The notes beneath the pieces were generated by a model. The model was not told where the DNA came from, did no database searches, and saw only the letters and a program-made list of their open reading frames with translations. Shown here piece by piece: positions 1 to 7,779 of a DNA stretch of 28,852 bases (its first letter is position 1; each line of letters begins with the position of its first letter). The stretch lies in the IMG/VR virus record IMGVR_UViG_3300047508_000050, positions 1 to 28,852 of that record. One strand, written 5' to 3'. The position numbers and the translations under genes were made by a program. The DNA is from a virus.

Positions 1-83
1 TCCCGAGCGGGATGAACATACTGGCGGTCCACAGGGACGATAAGACGCTGGAGAATATTGGCGTGATGAAAGAGGCCGCGTGA
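1..83 (+). CDS. 3' end of an unidentified upstream phage gene (partial)
   Basis: An open frame enters from the left edge and stops with TGA at 81-83; the visible C-terminus is about 26 residues ending IGVMKEAA. Its stop overlaps the GTG start of the next gene (GTGA at 80-83), the coupling signature used throughout this genome, so it is very likely a real gene of the same late operon. By position, upstream of scaffold and capsid, it could be a portal- or terminase-region gene, but too little is visible to assign it. Confidence 0.55.
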   Translation, partial: PSGMNILAVHRDDKTLENIGVMKEAA

Positions 84-1408
84 ACGTCGAGAACTACCGC
101 GCCACCTGTAACCAACTGATCCGCAACCCTGACGACACTGCGGCGCTGGTCGGTCAATATGCCAACATCGCGCAAAAGATTGAATACGGGAAACACTATC
201 TGCCGCTCGCAAAACGAGCCTATGAGATCGCGCCGGAACAGATTTCCGCATTGTTCAACTATGCGTCTGCGCTGCACCGCACCGGACACTTCGACCAAGC
301 GCTGAAACTATACCTGAAGGGGTTGCCGCTGGTTGACGATGAATGGCGCGGCCGGTTCCTGCATCATGTCGGCATTGCCTATCGTGCGCTGAACGAAAAC
401 CGCAAGGCGTGTGACTATTACATGCAAGCCTATAAGGTTACTGGCGATCCTGAGATATTGAAAGACCGGGCGATTGCCACGCTGGCGTCGGGCGACCTGC
501 AAGAGGGTTTCCGGCAGTTTGAAATCCGCAAAGAGTGCGCGGCGCAACGCTTAAAGAACAACGGCAAGCTGATTGCCCAGCAAAAGCTGCCACCCGATGT
601 GGTGTATTGGAAGGGTCAAGATCTCAATGGCAAAACGATTGTCGTCTACCACGAAGAAGGCCAAGGAGATTTCGTCCAATTCTGCCGATACATCCCGAGA
701 CTTCGGGAGCTTGGTGCCGATCGAGTCCTGCTTTGCGGGCCTGCTGACGGACTCCTTGATCTGGTTGCCGATAATATCAGAATTGATGGCATTGTCCCAT
801 TATCTGGTCCTTTCGAGTGCGATTACGTCGTTGGATCTATGTCGGTCCCCTGGCGCACCGATATCGACTACGCTTCAGTAAGCGGGAAGCCATATTTCAA
901 GGCCGAACCGCATGAACTACCCAAACGCGGCAAGCTCAACATCGGCTTGGTGTGGCGCGGTAATTCCGAATACGGCATGGACGCGCATCGCTCGATCGCG
1001 TTCTCCGAGTTCTGTCCGCTATTCGATATTCCCGGCGTTGCATTCTATTCCTTGCAGAAGGGCGGCGCGGCGCTTGAGGTGACAGCGCTGGGCTATGACG
1101 GGTTTGTCGCAAACCTCGAACCGCTGGCAAATACATGGCGCGATACTGCGAGATTGATTGCTGCGCTGGACCTGATTGTCACTGTGGATACAGCGGTTGC
1201 TCACGTTGCCGGCGCGTTGGGGAAGCCCGTTTTCATCCTCTGTACCAATCACTCGGACTGGCGCTGGAACCGGAACAGCGAAAAGACGCTCTGGTACGAC
1301 AGCGCGAGAGTGATCCGGCAGAAAAAGCAGGATGACTGGTCGCCCTGCATTGCCAGCGTGCGCGACAAGATAAAGGGAATGCTGGGTGAACGACGACAAG
1401 CTGCTTAA
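80..1408 (+). CDS. TPR-repeat glycosyltransferase-like protein (GT-B fold, family 9/41-like)
   Basis: This 442-residue protein has a helical N-terminal half with TPR-like repeats (about residues 20-150, for example YASALHRTGHFDQALKLYLKG) and a C-terminal half with glycosyltransferase-B motifs: EEGQGDFVQFCRYIPRLREL near 192-211, IGLVWRGN near 288-295, and TVDTAVAHVAGALGKPV near 368-384, which resembles the nucleotide-sugar site of heptosyltransferase/O-GlcNAc-transferase-like enzymes. It probably transfers a sugar to a protein or surface glycan in the cytoplasm; donor and acceptor are unknown. The start is GTG at 80, overlapping the previous stop, and its 3' end overlaps the next gene by 23 bases, so it is embedded in the head operon. 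Fold assignment is fairly secure; substrate is unknown. It may modify virions or be a lysogenic-conversion gene. Confidence 0.75.
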   Translation: MNVENYRATCNQLIRNPDDTAALVGQYANIAQKIEYGKHYLPLAKRAYEIAPEQISALFNYASALHRTGHFDQALKLYLKGLPLVDDEWRGRFLHHVGIAYRALNENRKACDYYMQAYKVTGDPEILKDRAIATLASGDLQEGFRQFEIRKECAAQRLKNNGKLIAQQKLPPDVVYWKGQDLNGKTIVVYHEEGQGDFVQFCRYIPRLRELGADRVLLCGPADGLLDLVADNIRIDGIVPLSGPFECDYVVGSMSVPWRTDIDYASVSGKPYFKAEPHELPKRGKLNIGLVWRGNSEYGMDAHRSIAFSEFCPLFDIPGVAFYSLQKGGAALEVTALGYDGFVANLEPLANTWRDTARLIAALDLIVTVDTAVAHVAGALGKPVFILCTNHSDWRWNRNSEKTLWYDSARVIRQKKQDDWSPCIASVRDKIKGMLGERRQAA

Positions 1409-1676
1409 AGCGCGGATGGACGGCGCGCGGGCCGATAGCCTGCTTAAAAACGAGGCTTTCGTCTCCGCCACCGAAAGCGTCCGCAACGAACTGATACGGC
1501 TTTGGCAGCAGAGCAAAACGCCAGATGAACGTGAGCGGGTTTGGCAATCCGTCAACCTGCTTGAGAAACTGATGATGGCGCTGGTTGTCACTCACGACAG
1601 CGGCAAGTTAGCCGAAGTAGACCTAAAGAACCTCATTGAAGGCCAAGAGCGCAAAAAGCGGTTTGGCATCATATGA
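1386..1676 (+). CDS. small helical head-module protein, unknown function
   Basis: This 96-residue protein is charged and predominantly helical, with no signal or membrane segment. It starts at GTG 1386 inside the end of the glycosyltransferase gene. Small acidic/basic helical proteins of about 70-110 residues commonly lie between portal and scaffold genes in alphaproteobacterial phages, and its pattern (RADSLLKNEAFVSATESV, then VWQSVNLLEKLMMALVV) is reminiscent of these. It is probably expressed with the head genes, but no role in assembly can be read from the sequence. I do not recognise a named family. Confidence 0.6.
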   Translation: MNDDKLLKARMDGARADSLLKNEAFVSATESVRNELIRLWQQSKTPDERERVWQSVNLLEKLMMALVVTHDSGKLAEVDLKNLIEGQERKKRFGII

Positions 1677-1709
1677 TCCCGTCCTAGCAGGCCAACCCAA
1701 GGAAGATTT

Positions 1710-2813
1710 ATGTCTGAACAAGTCGCCGCCCAAACGGGCGGGGAAGCGCCTATTGCTGCCGTTATTCCTATCGTGGACGATGGCGCAAGCGAGCTATCCC
1801 TAGAACAAGCGGTCCAACTTCGCCGCCAACGCGAACAAGAGAAAGAAGATCCCGCTCCCGTCGAGAAGGCTGAAGCCGCTCCGGTTGAGCAAGAAGAATT
1901 GCCCGATGAGGGCAACGCCGCCGCTGATGCAGATCAGCCTACCGGCGAGACGCAGGAGGACGACCCGGTTGCAGAACCGCCACTCGCCCTGCCGAGGTCT
2001 TGGACAAAGGAGCAAGCCGAGCATTGGAACGCTTTACCCCGCACAACCCAGAAATACCTGACAGAGCGGGCCAGCAAAGACAGTGCAGAGGTGCGCCGAG
2101 TCCAGAACGAGATCGCTGAACAGCGCAAGGCCATCCAGGCCGAGCGTGAAGCGGCGGAAAAGGCAAAGCAGCAGTACGAGGCCCAGCTACCGGCCTTGAT
2201 GCAAACCCTACAGGACGCCCAGCAATCGGCATTCGCGGATATCAGATCCGTGGATGACGTTACCCGCTTGGCGAACGATGACCCGTTTCGATATCTGCAA
2301 TGGCAGGCGCACCAGACAAAGCTGCAAGCTGTCCACGCAGAAGCGGAAAGGGCCAAGTCTCAGCAGAGCCAAAAACAGCAATCCGAATGGGCGAACCACG
2401 TCAATGCGGAAAATGCTCTTGCGGCCGACCTGATCCCGGAGCTTGCAGACAAGGACAAAGGCCCCGCGCTGATGAAACGAGCGGCCGAAAGGCTCTCTGA
2501 TCTCGGCTTCAAGCCAGACGAACTGAACGATTACGCCAATGGCAAGCAAAAGCTCTCCATTTACGACCATCGGTTTCAGCAACTCGTCGCCGACAGCTTG
2601 AAACTAGCCGACATCCAGAGCGCCACGAAAACCGCTTCGGCTAAACCGCTTCCTCCCGTCCAGCGTCCCGGCACTGCGAAACCAGCCAGTTCTGGCGTCT
2701 CGCAGCAAATCCAAGCCCTCACCAAACAACTCGCAAACGCCAGCGGCGACCGCGCCATCAGAATTAGCGCGCAAATCCTCGGACTCCGAAGGGCCGCCGG
2801 CAGGAAAGGATAA
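1710..2813 (+). CDS. scaffold-like head assembly protein
   Basis: This 367-residue hydrophilic protein lies immediately upstream of the major capsid gene, the usual place for a scaffold. Residues 1-90 are acidic and low-complexity (Glu/Pro/Ala). A conserved-looking block follows (PRSWTKEQAEHWNALP, residues 95-110), then a long coiled-coil candidate (about 122-175, rich in Glu/Lys/Gln/Ala). The C-terminal tail is basic (ends LRRAAGRKG), the type of tail scaffolds use to contact coat protein. The start ATG at 1710 has AGGAAG 5-6 bases upstream. Phage scaffolds guide procapsid assembly and are removed before DNA packaging; that role is inferred from position and composition, not from a catalytic motif. 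Confidence 0.72.
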   Translation: MSEQVAAQTGGEAPIAAVIPIVDDGASELSLEQAVQLRRQREQEKEDPAPVEKAEAAPVEQEELPDEGNAAADADQPTGETQEDDPVAEPPLALPRSWTKEQAEHWNALPRTTQKYLTERASKDSAEVRRVQNEIAEQRKAIQAEREAAEKAKQQYEAQLPALMQTLQDAQQSAFADIRSVDDVTRLANDDPFRYLQWQAHQTKLQAVHAEAERAKSQQSQKQQSEWANHVNAENALAADLIPELADKDKGPALMKRAAERLSDLGFKPDELNDYANGKQKLSIYDHRFQQLVADSLKLADIQSATKTASAKPLPPVQRPGTAKPASSGVSQQIQALTKQLANASGDRAIRISAQILGLRRAAGRKG

Positions 2814-2818
2814 CTACT

Positions 2819-3778
2819 ATGGGACTCGCAACTTCCGCCCTCACCTCGATGGTCGCAATCGGCAATCGGGAAGATCTCGGCGATGATATCTACCGCATCG
2901 ATCCTACGCTGACGCCCTTCTATTCGGGCATCGAGCGCTCCAAGGCGTCCGCCACCAAGCACGAATGGCAGACCCAGGCGCTCGCGGCGGCTTCTACCTC
3001 CAACGCGCAGTTGGAAGGCGACGACAGCTATGCAGCGGACGCGACCACGGTAACCGTTCGTCTGAACAACGTATGCCAGATCTCGCGTAAAACCCCGCGC
3101 GTGACCGGCACTCAGCAGTCAGTTGACCACGCTGGCCGAGGCAACGAAATGGATTATCAGATCATGCTCAAGGGCATGGAGCTGAAGCGCGATATTGAAG
3201 CGATCCTGACCGGCGCCAACCAAGCGGCGGCTACAGGCAACACGTCTACCGCTCCGAAGCTTGCCGACACTTTGTCGTGGATCAAGACCAACACCGACAA
3301 GGGCGCTTCCGGCGTTGACCCGACTGCGGCGGACGGCACCTCGCTCCGCACCGATGGCACTCAGCGCGCGTTCACGGAAGCCCAGCTTAAGGGCGTTCTG
3401 AAGAAGTGCTATGACTCTGGCGGCCGTCCTACCAAGGTTCTGCTTGGTTCGTTTAACAAGCAGGCGTTTTCGATGTTCACGGGCCGTGGCACCACCACGC
3501 AGGCCGCGAACGACAAGAAGATCACCGCAGCGGTCGATGTCTATACCTCCGACTTCGGCACGCTTTCCGTGGTGCCTGACCTGTTCATGCGGACGCGGGA
3601 TGTTCTCGTGCTCGAAATGGACAAGTGGGCTTACGCACCATTGCCCGGTCGTAACTTCTACACCTACAAGCTGGCAAAGACCGGCGACAGCGACGCGGAA
3701 ACGGTGCTGTGCCAGTATACGCTTGAATCGCGCAACGAAAAAGCCTCCGGCGGCGTTTTCGACCTGACAAGCAGCTAG
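2819..3778 (+). CDS. major capsid protein, DUF5309 / SU10-type
   Basis: The 319-residue product resembles the DUF5309/SU10 major capsid family (HK97-fold coat proteins of podoviruses). Recognisable stretches are the N-terminal LTSMVAIGNREDLGDDIYRI and DPTLTPFYSG, the middle VCQISRKTPRVTGTQQSVDHAGRGNE written here in two parts (VCQISRKTPRVTGTQ; DHAGRGNE), and the C-terminal DLFMRTRDVLVLEMDKW. It forms the icosahedral shell. The start ATG at 2819 lies 5 bases after the scaffold stop with GGAAAGGA upstream, so the two are co-translated. A strong hairpin terminator follows directly, consistent with a highly expressed capsid message. Confidence 0.88.
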   Translation: MGLATSALTSMVAIGNREDLGDDIYRIDPTLTPFYSGIERSKASATKHEWQTQALAAASTSNAQLEGDDSYAADATTVTVRLNNVCQISRKTPRVTGTQQSVDHAGRGNEMDYQIMLKGMELKRDIEAILTGANQAAATGNTSTAPKLADTLSWIKTNTDKGASGVDPTAADGTSLRTDGTQRAFTEAQLKGVLKKCYDSGGRPTKVLLGSFNKQAFSMFTGRGTTTQAANDKKITAAVDVYTSDFGTLSVVPDLFMRTRDVLVLEMDKWAYAPLPGRNFYTYKLAKTGDSDAETVLCQYTLESRNEKASGGVFDLTSS

Positions 3779-3806
3779 TCGTTTAGCCTCTTATCATCAA
3801 CCTTAT

Positions 3807-3834
3807 GGGCGGCCTTCGGGTCGCCCTTTTTCTT
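3807..3834 (+). terminator. rho-independent terminator after capsid gene
   Basis: An 8-bp stem GGGCGGCC (3807-3814) pairs with GGTCGCCC (3819-3826) through a stable TTCG loop, allowing one G-U pair, followed by TTTTTCTT. It lies 28 bases after the capsid stop and just before the ribosome-binding site of the next gene, so it probably terminates only part of transcription, leaving the downstream tail genes at lower expression than capsid. Confidence 0.85.
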
Positions 3835-3847
3835 GGAGGCTACTTAA

Positions 3848-4255
3848 ATGGCTCTACCTATTGCGCACCCTCTCGACGAGGTGGTGGTTACGACCACGGC
3901 GTTAAGTGTTGCGACCGGCATCGCGGGCGTTCTTCGCGCTCCCTTCAAGGGGACGATCAAGGAAGTTGGCTCGATGATCGGAAGCGTTGTGTCCACGGCC
4001 GATGCTACCGTTACCGTCTCCATCGCTGGAACGGCGATTACTGGTGGCAACTGGGTTATCACCCAGTCCAGTTCCGCTATTGGCGATCTCGACGCGGCTG
4101 CCGTCTCTGGCACCGTTGCCAACGGCGTTGCGGCCAATACCACCATTACGGCTGCAAATACCTGTCTGGAAGGCGATCTAATCAAGTTCGCCGCAACCGG
4201 ATCGGGCACCGCTGGCGGTCACGTTCACTACTACGCCGTTATTCGTCGCAGCTAA
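3848..4255 (+). CDS. small beta-rich head protein (decoration/head-fibre-like)
   Basis: This 135-residue protein is rich in Ala, Thr, Val and Gly with alternating beta-strand-like patterns (TVTVSIAGTAITGG, VANGVAANTTITAA) and almost no charged residues, like capsid decoration or head-fibre proteins. The start ATG at 3848 has GGAGG 8 bases upstream. It sits alone between two hairpin terminators directly after the capsid gene, a position typical of capsid-stoichiometry structural proteins. The assignment rests on composition, size and position; no catalytic motif or membrane segment is visible. Confidence 0.62.
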   Translation: MALPIAHPLDEVVVTTTALSVATGIAGVLRAPFKGTIKEVGSMIGSVVSTADATVTVSIAGTAITGGNWVITQSSSAIGDLDAAAVSGTVANGVAANTTITAANTCLEGDLIKFAATGSGTAGGHVHYYAVIRRS

Positions 4256-4260
4256 ACCTT

Positions 4261-4288
4261 GGCTCGCCTTCGGGCGGGCCTTTTCTCT
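4261..4288 (+). terminator. rho-independent terminator, second in head module
   Basis: GGCTCGCC (4261-4268) pairs with GGCGGGCC (4273-4280) across a TTCG loop, with one T-G pair, followed by TTTTCTCTTTT. It begins 5 bases after the stop of the preceding gene and ends shortly before the GGAG of the next gene. It is closely similar in design to the terminator at 3807, suggesting stepwise partial termination after the two most abundant virion proteins. Confidence 0.8.
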
Positions 4289-4303
4289 TTTGGAGACAAC
4301 TCA

Positions 4304-4600
4304 ATGTCACGAGGCTTTGCCAATGTTGACAGCGCCAGACTCGGCACTGTCAACAACGTAGCGGTTGCAACGACTTCGACGGCTGCGGCCTCGGCGGCGT
4401 TCGGTAGCCAGACATTCCAAATCCGTGTCGTGGCGTCTGCGGTTTGTTATGCCAAAGTCGACCAAACTCCCACGGCGGCGACGACCGATGCCATGATCCC
4501 GCCAAATTGGGAAAACCATTTCACCGTCACGCCGGGGCAGAAGATTTCGATCTACTCGCCGACCATCCAGACCGTTTCTGTGGTGGAAATTACCCAGTAA
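4304..4600 (+). CDS. small beta-rich virion protein, unknown
   Basis: This 98-residue protein begins MSRGFANVDSARLGTVNNVA and has a Thr/Ala/Val-rich N-terminus followed by a beta-like core (TFQIRVVASAVCYAKVDQTP) and a closing PGQKISIYSPTIQTVSVVEI segment. An in-frame TTG at 4259 exists, but it lies in the terminator hairpin; the ATG at 4304 has GGAG 10 bases upstream and is the better start. The stop overlaps the next ATG by one base (TAATG). It is likely a minor head or head-fibre component by position. No named family is recognised. Confidence 0.65.
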   Translation: MSRGFANVDSARLGTVNNVAVATTSTAAASAAFGSQTFQIRVVASAVCYAKVDQTPTAATTDAMIPPNWENHFTVTPGQKISIYSPTIQTVSVVEITQ

Positions 4601-4914
4601 TGGAACGCAAACTTTACATCGACGAGGGTGAGAGATGTCTCACCTTCGTTAACGTGCAGGACGTTGAACCGATCCTGGATCTCAACAAAGAAAATCGCTC
4701 GGAAGATCAACACTCTGACTGGGGGCGACATACGCACCGCATCCCAAATATCGTTCTGCTGAACTGGTTCTATGAGGAACACCGTAAGGGCAACACGACG
4801 CTTCAGATGTATTCGCCCGAGTGGGATCGGCTGGTGGCCAAGAAGCTGCAAGACCCGGACTATGCTTACCTCAAGGTCGAAAAGCCGAAGCTGCAAACGG
4901 GATGGGTCTTCTGA
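4600..4914 (+). CDS. conserved-looking 104-residue protein in head-tail region, unknown
   Basis: The product (MERKLYIDEGERCLTFVNVQ...) is a charged soluble protein with several aromatic residues (IVLLNWFYEEHRKGNTTLQM; YSPEWDRLVAKKLQDPDYAY) and no membrane segment. It starts at ATG 4600 overlapping the previous TAA by one base, and its own TGA overlaps the adaptor gene ATG (TGATG at 4912-4916). Longer in-frame extension upstream is open but would run antiparallel to no signal and overlap the previous gene, so it is rejected. Role unknown; it is co-translated with the adaptor. Confidence 0.65.
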   Translation: MERKLYIDEGERCLTFVNVQDVEPILDLNKENRSEDQHSDWGRHTHRIPNIVLLNWFYEEHRKGNTTLQMYSPEWDRLVAKKLQDPDYAYLKVEKPKLQTGWVF

Positions 4915-5516
4915 TGGCGCTCGCTAGCTATGCCGACCTTCAAACCCAGATCGCGAACTGGCTGGCCCGTGACGACCTCACGGCGTACATCCCCGATTTT
5001 ATAACGCTGTTTGAATGCGCGGCGGCCCGAAAGCTAAAGGTCCGGCTTCAGGAGACGACTGCCACGCTGACGCCATCGAGCGGCGTTGCGACGATACCGG
5101 CGGATTATCTCGGCTATCGCCGGGTGACATGGACGGGCCAGCCCATTCATGAATTGAACTATGTCGTTCCGACCGTCTATGCGCAATATCTCAATATCAC
5201 GTCTGGCATTCCGGTATTATTCACGATCGAGGGCACTAATCTTCGCCTTGCGCCTTCGGACGATACGCCCCTGACCTTCGACTATTTCCAGCGCACGCCC
5301 GCGCTATCTGGGGGGCTGAACTGGCTCTATACCAACCACCCTGACGCCTATCTGTTCGGCGCGCTAACCGAGGCCAATGCCTTCAACAAGGGGCAGGCAT
5401 TCGAGGCTGCTTCGTTATGGAAGACCCGCCGGGATGAGGTATTCAACGAAATCGCGATGTTGGATTTCAATGAGCGGCAGGGCATGGCCGTGCGTACCAT
5501 GGACGTTACGCCCTAA
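4914..5516 (+). CDS. head-tail adaptor protein (SU10 gp13 / P22 gp4-like)
   Basis: The 200-residue product has features of podovirus adaptor proteins: an N-terminal helical region with YADLQTQIANWLARDDLTAY and IPDFITLFECAAARKLKVR (about 5-43), the ATIPADYLGYRRVTWTG beta segment, and a C-terminal helical part with HPDAYLFGALTEANAF. Such proteins bind the portal and start the tail. ATG 4914 overlaps the previous TGA (TGATG); an in-frame ATG at 4902 is also possible but overlaps more. Its order after capsid and before the stabilization protein matches P22/SU10-like phages. The family assignment is from pattern recognition, without a database search. Confidence 0.75.
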   Translation: MALASYADLQTQIANWLARDDLTAYIPDFITLFECAAARKLKVRLQETTATLTPSSGVATIPADYLGYRRVTWTGQPIHELNYVVPTVYAQYLNITSGIPVLFTIEGTNLRLAPSDDTPLTFDYFQRTPALSGGLNWLYTNHPDAYLFGALTEANAFNKGQAFEAASLWKTRRDEVFNEIAMLDFNERQGMAVRTMDVTP

Positions 5517-7225
5517 TGGCCGCGATGATCCCATGGGGGGACTTCCGCCCGGATACAACAGACTATCAAGGCTCCAGCGTCCACAGCATCCTGAACGTGC
5601 TGCCTCGCGGCGATGGCTACGGGCCGTTCAAGGATTTCGCCACGCTGACCGGGTCGCTTCCGGCTGCTTGCCGCGGCGGCTTTTATGCGCTGAAATCAGA
5701 TGGCTCGATTGCTATCTTCGCCGGCACGATCGACAGGCTTTACCAACTCAACAACACCGATTTCACATGGAAGAACGTTAGCCTTCCTGCGGTCTGTACG
5801 ATCTCGATCGCAACGCCGGGCGTCGTCACCTATACCAACACCTTCGCGGCTAACGACCCGGTTGTGTTCTCGACCACGGGCGCTCTGCCGACCGGGATAA
5901 CGGCGGGGACGACCTATTACGTCAGCGCGACCAGTCTTTCCGGGTCTTCGTTCAAAATCTCGGCTACGCCGGGCGGCTCGGTCATCAATACCAGTGGCAG
6001 TCAGTCTGGCGTCCAGTCCGTCACCTCGATTTATTCAGCGCTGACGGGTTCGGCGCAATGGCAATTCGCCCAAACCGGCAATCTGGTATTCGCCACACAG
6101 CAAAACGTGGTGTTGCAAGTAACCGATCTGTCGGCGCCCAGCGCCTTTGGCGTGGCTTTGGGTTCGCCTCCGCAGGCGGCCTATATCTCAGTGGTCGGCC
6201 GGTTTCTCGTGCTGTCCGGCCTTCTCTCACAGCCCTATCGCATCCAATGGAGCGGGCTTAATAGCTTCAACGCTTCGGCCTCATGGACCTCGGGCACCAA
6301 TAGCTCTGACTTTCAGGACGAACCGGACGGCGGCATTGTCCGCGGCGTGGCCGGCGGCGAGTTCGGGACCATCTTCCAGGATCAGGCCATGCGCCGGATG
6401 TCCTACATTCCGGGCTCGGCGTTTATCTTCCAGATCGAGCGCATCACGCAGGACATGGGGCTTTATGCGCCATATTCGATCATTCGGGCTGGGGCGACGA
6501 TCTATTTCTATGCCGGCCAAGGATTCTTCAAGATCGATCCGGGCGGCGTTCCCGTCCAGATCGGGCGAGAACGGGTTGACCGGACGTTCCTGATTGATCT
6601 CGACAAGGCCAACTTGCAGCTTTTCATCGGGGCCGCCGATCCGCGCTCAAGCCGCATTTATTGGGCTTACAAGTCGGTGTCAGGGGCGACCGGGCTTTAC
6701 GACAAGATCCTCGGCTATGACTCGGCACTGGACCGCTGGTTTCAGATTGCCATGAGCGGGGAATATCTGCTCGGCGTCTCGCAAACCGGGCTAACGCTGG
6801 AAAACCTCGATAGCATTTCCGCATCTCTGGACGCGCTTGGCGTCAGCCTCGATTCGTTCGCAACCGCCGTGCAGCCGCAGATCGCGCAGTTCAATAGCTC
6901 GCATAAGCTGGGCTTCTTTACCGGCACCAACCTAGAAGCCACGCTAGAAAGCGCCGAGCAAGGCACAGCTGGGACTGAAATCTTCGTCAACGGCTTTCGC
7001 CCGATTACCGACGCGCCAACCGTCTATGGCTCTGTGTCATGGCGGCAGGCTTTGAACGCCACGCCGACGCAAGGCACCGAAATCGCGATGATGGCGCGAA
7101 CCGGCAATGTCAACTTAAGGCGCGAAGCCCGCTATATCAGGTTCAAGCAGCGCATTCCGGCCGGAACGGCTTGGACTTATGCCGCTGGTATCGAGCCTGA
7201 TCCGGCAATGTCTGGTTCGACATGA
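5516..7225 (+). CDS. large tail/packaged-DNA stabilization protein (P22 gp10-like position) with embedded beta module
   Basis: The 569-residue protein begins with a segment common in alphaproteobacterial podoviruses (SSVHSILNVLPRGDGYGPFK, then CRGGFYALKSDGSIAIFAGT), suggesting repeated beta blades, and continues to about 450 with propeller-like strands (GRFLVLSGLLSQPYRIQWSG; ATIYFYAGQGFFKIDPGG). Residues about 93-170 (GVVTYTNTFAANDPVVFSTT; ALPTGITAGTTYYVSATS; FKISATPGGSVINTSGSQSG) form a beta-sandwich-like module known from many phage tail proteins, apparently inserted between the first blades. The start overlaps the previous TAA by one base; the stop overlaps the next ATG (ATGA). It probably plugs or extends the portal-adaptor stack. 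The exact P22 gp10 equivalence is inferred from gene order. Confidence 0.65.
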   Translation: MAAMIPWGDFRPDTTDYQGSSVHSILNVLPRGDGYGPFKDFATLTGSLPAACRGGFYALKSDGSIAIFAGTIDRLYQLNNTDFTWKNVSLPAVCTISIATPGVVTYTNTFAANDPVVFSTTGALPTGITAGTTYYVSATSLSGSSFKISATPGGSVINTSGSQSGVQSVTSIYSALTGSAQWQFAQTGNLVFATQQNVVLQVTDLSAPSAFGVALGSPPQAAYISVVGRFLVLSGLLSQPYRIQWSGLNSFNASASWTSGTNSSDFQDEPDGGIVRGVAGGEFGTIFQDQAMRRMSYIPGSAFIFQIERITQDMGLYAPYSIIRAGATIYFYAGQGFFKIDPGGVPVQIGRERVDRTFLIDLDKANLQLFIGAADPRSSRIYWAYKSVSGATGLYDKILGYDSALDRWFQIAMSGEYLLGVSQTGLTLENLDSISASLDALGVSLDSFATAVQPQIAQFNSSHKLGFFTGTNLEATLESAEQGTAGTEIFVNGFRPITDAPTVYGSVSWRQALNATPTQGTEIAMMARTGNVNLRREARYIRFKQRIPAGTAWTYAAGIEPDPAMSGST

Positions 7226-7779
7226 CGGCGCTTTACGTTCCTGGTGTTGAGGAAACCGACACCAAGAAGATTATCCGATCCCAGCAGTTGGTGGCCTCGC
7301 AGACTTCGACCAACACGGCGAATGTAGCGACCAACACGGCGAATGTAGCGACAAATACCGCCAACATAGCGACCAATACGTCCGCCATCACTGCCTTGCA
7401 GGCCGGCCCTCTGGTTTCGGGGAGTGTCGCGGCGCAGTCGGATCAGGAGACGGCCACTAGCACGACTCTGGCGGTAACGCCGGGAAGGCAAAAATTCCAC
7501 CCGTTGCACCCGAAGGCGCTCGCGTATGTAACGGTAGCGGCCGGGACTTACACGCTGACCACCAATACCGGCGTTTCCGGCATCGTTAAAAACTCCACGG
7601 GCAATATAACACTGACATTCTCAACTGCGTTTTCCTCGGCCAACTACCATTGCATTGTCAGTGCCAACACCAACGTTCGCAACTGGACCGTTGTTTCCCG
7701 AACCACGAACACGGTTAATCTGGTGACGACCGATGACGCCGCGGGGTTTGATCTCGTGGCTTTCGGCGACCTTCCTTGA
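7222..7779 (+). CDS. coiled-coil tail needle or fibre-like protein
   Basis: This 185-residue protein has an N-terminal KKIIRSQQLVASQ helix, then tandem heptads TNTANVA / TNTANVA / TNTANIA (about residues 31-50) that should form a trimeric coiled coil, then a C-terminal beta domain (about 90-185: FHPLHPKALAYVTVAAGTYT; ITLTFSTAFSSANYHCIVSA; WTVVSRTTNTVNLVTTDD). This shaft-plus-knob plan is typical of trimeric tail needles and spikes. ATG 7222 overlaps the previous TGA (ATGA) and its TGA overlaps the TTG start of the next gene. It could be the plug/needle of a P22-like machine or a minor fibre. Confidence 0.65.
   Translation: MTALYVPGVEETDTKKIIRSQQLVASQTSTNTANVATNTANVATNTANIATNTSAITALQAGPLVSGSVAAQSDQETATSTTLAVTPGRQKFHPLHPKALAYVTVAAGTYTLTTNTGVSGIVKNSTGNITLTFSTAFSSANYHCIVSANTNVRNWTVVSRTTNTVNLVTTDDAAGFDLVAFGDLP
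7309..7371 (+). repeat. 21-bp tandem repeat encoding the coiled-coil heptads
   Basis: Three adjacent 21-bp units at 7309-7329, 7330-7350 and 7351-7371. The first two are identical (ACCAACACGGCGAATGTAGC plus G); the third has diverged at several positions, all but one conserving the protein. Each unit encodes one heptad TNTANVA or TNTANIA. The exact identity of two units points to recent duplication by slippage. Confidence 0.9.

Noticed and set aside
1019-1591. 190-residue minus-strand reading frame opposite the glycosyltransferase
   Set aside because: Arg/Ser-rich shadow composition, no ribosome-binding site, and it runs opposite two supported genes.
7309-7371. CRISPR-like repeat array
   Set aside because: Units are directly tandem without spacers and encode heptads of a protein.
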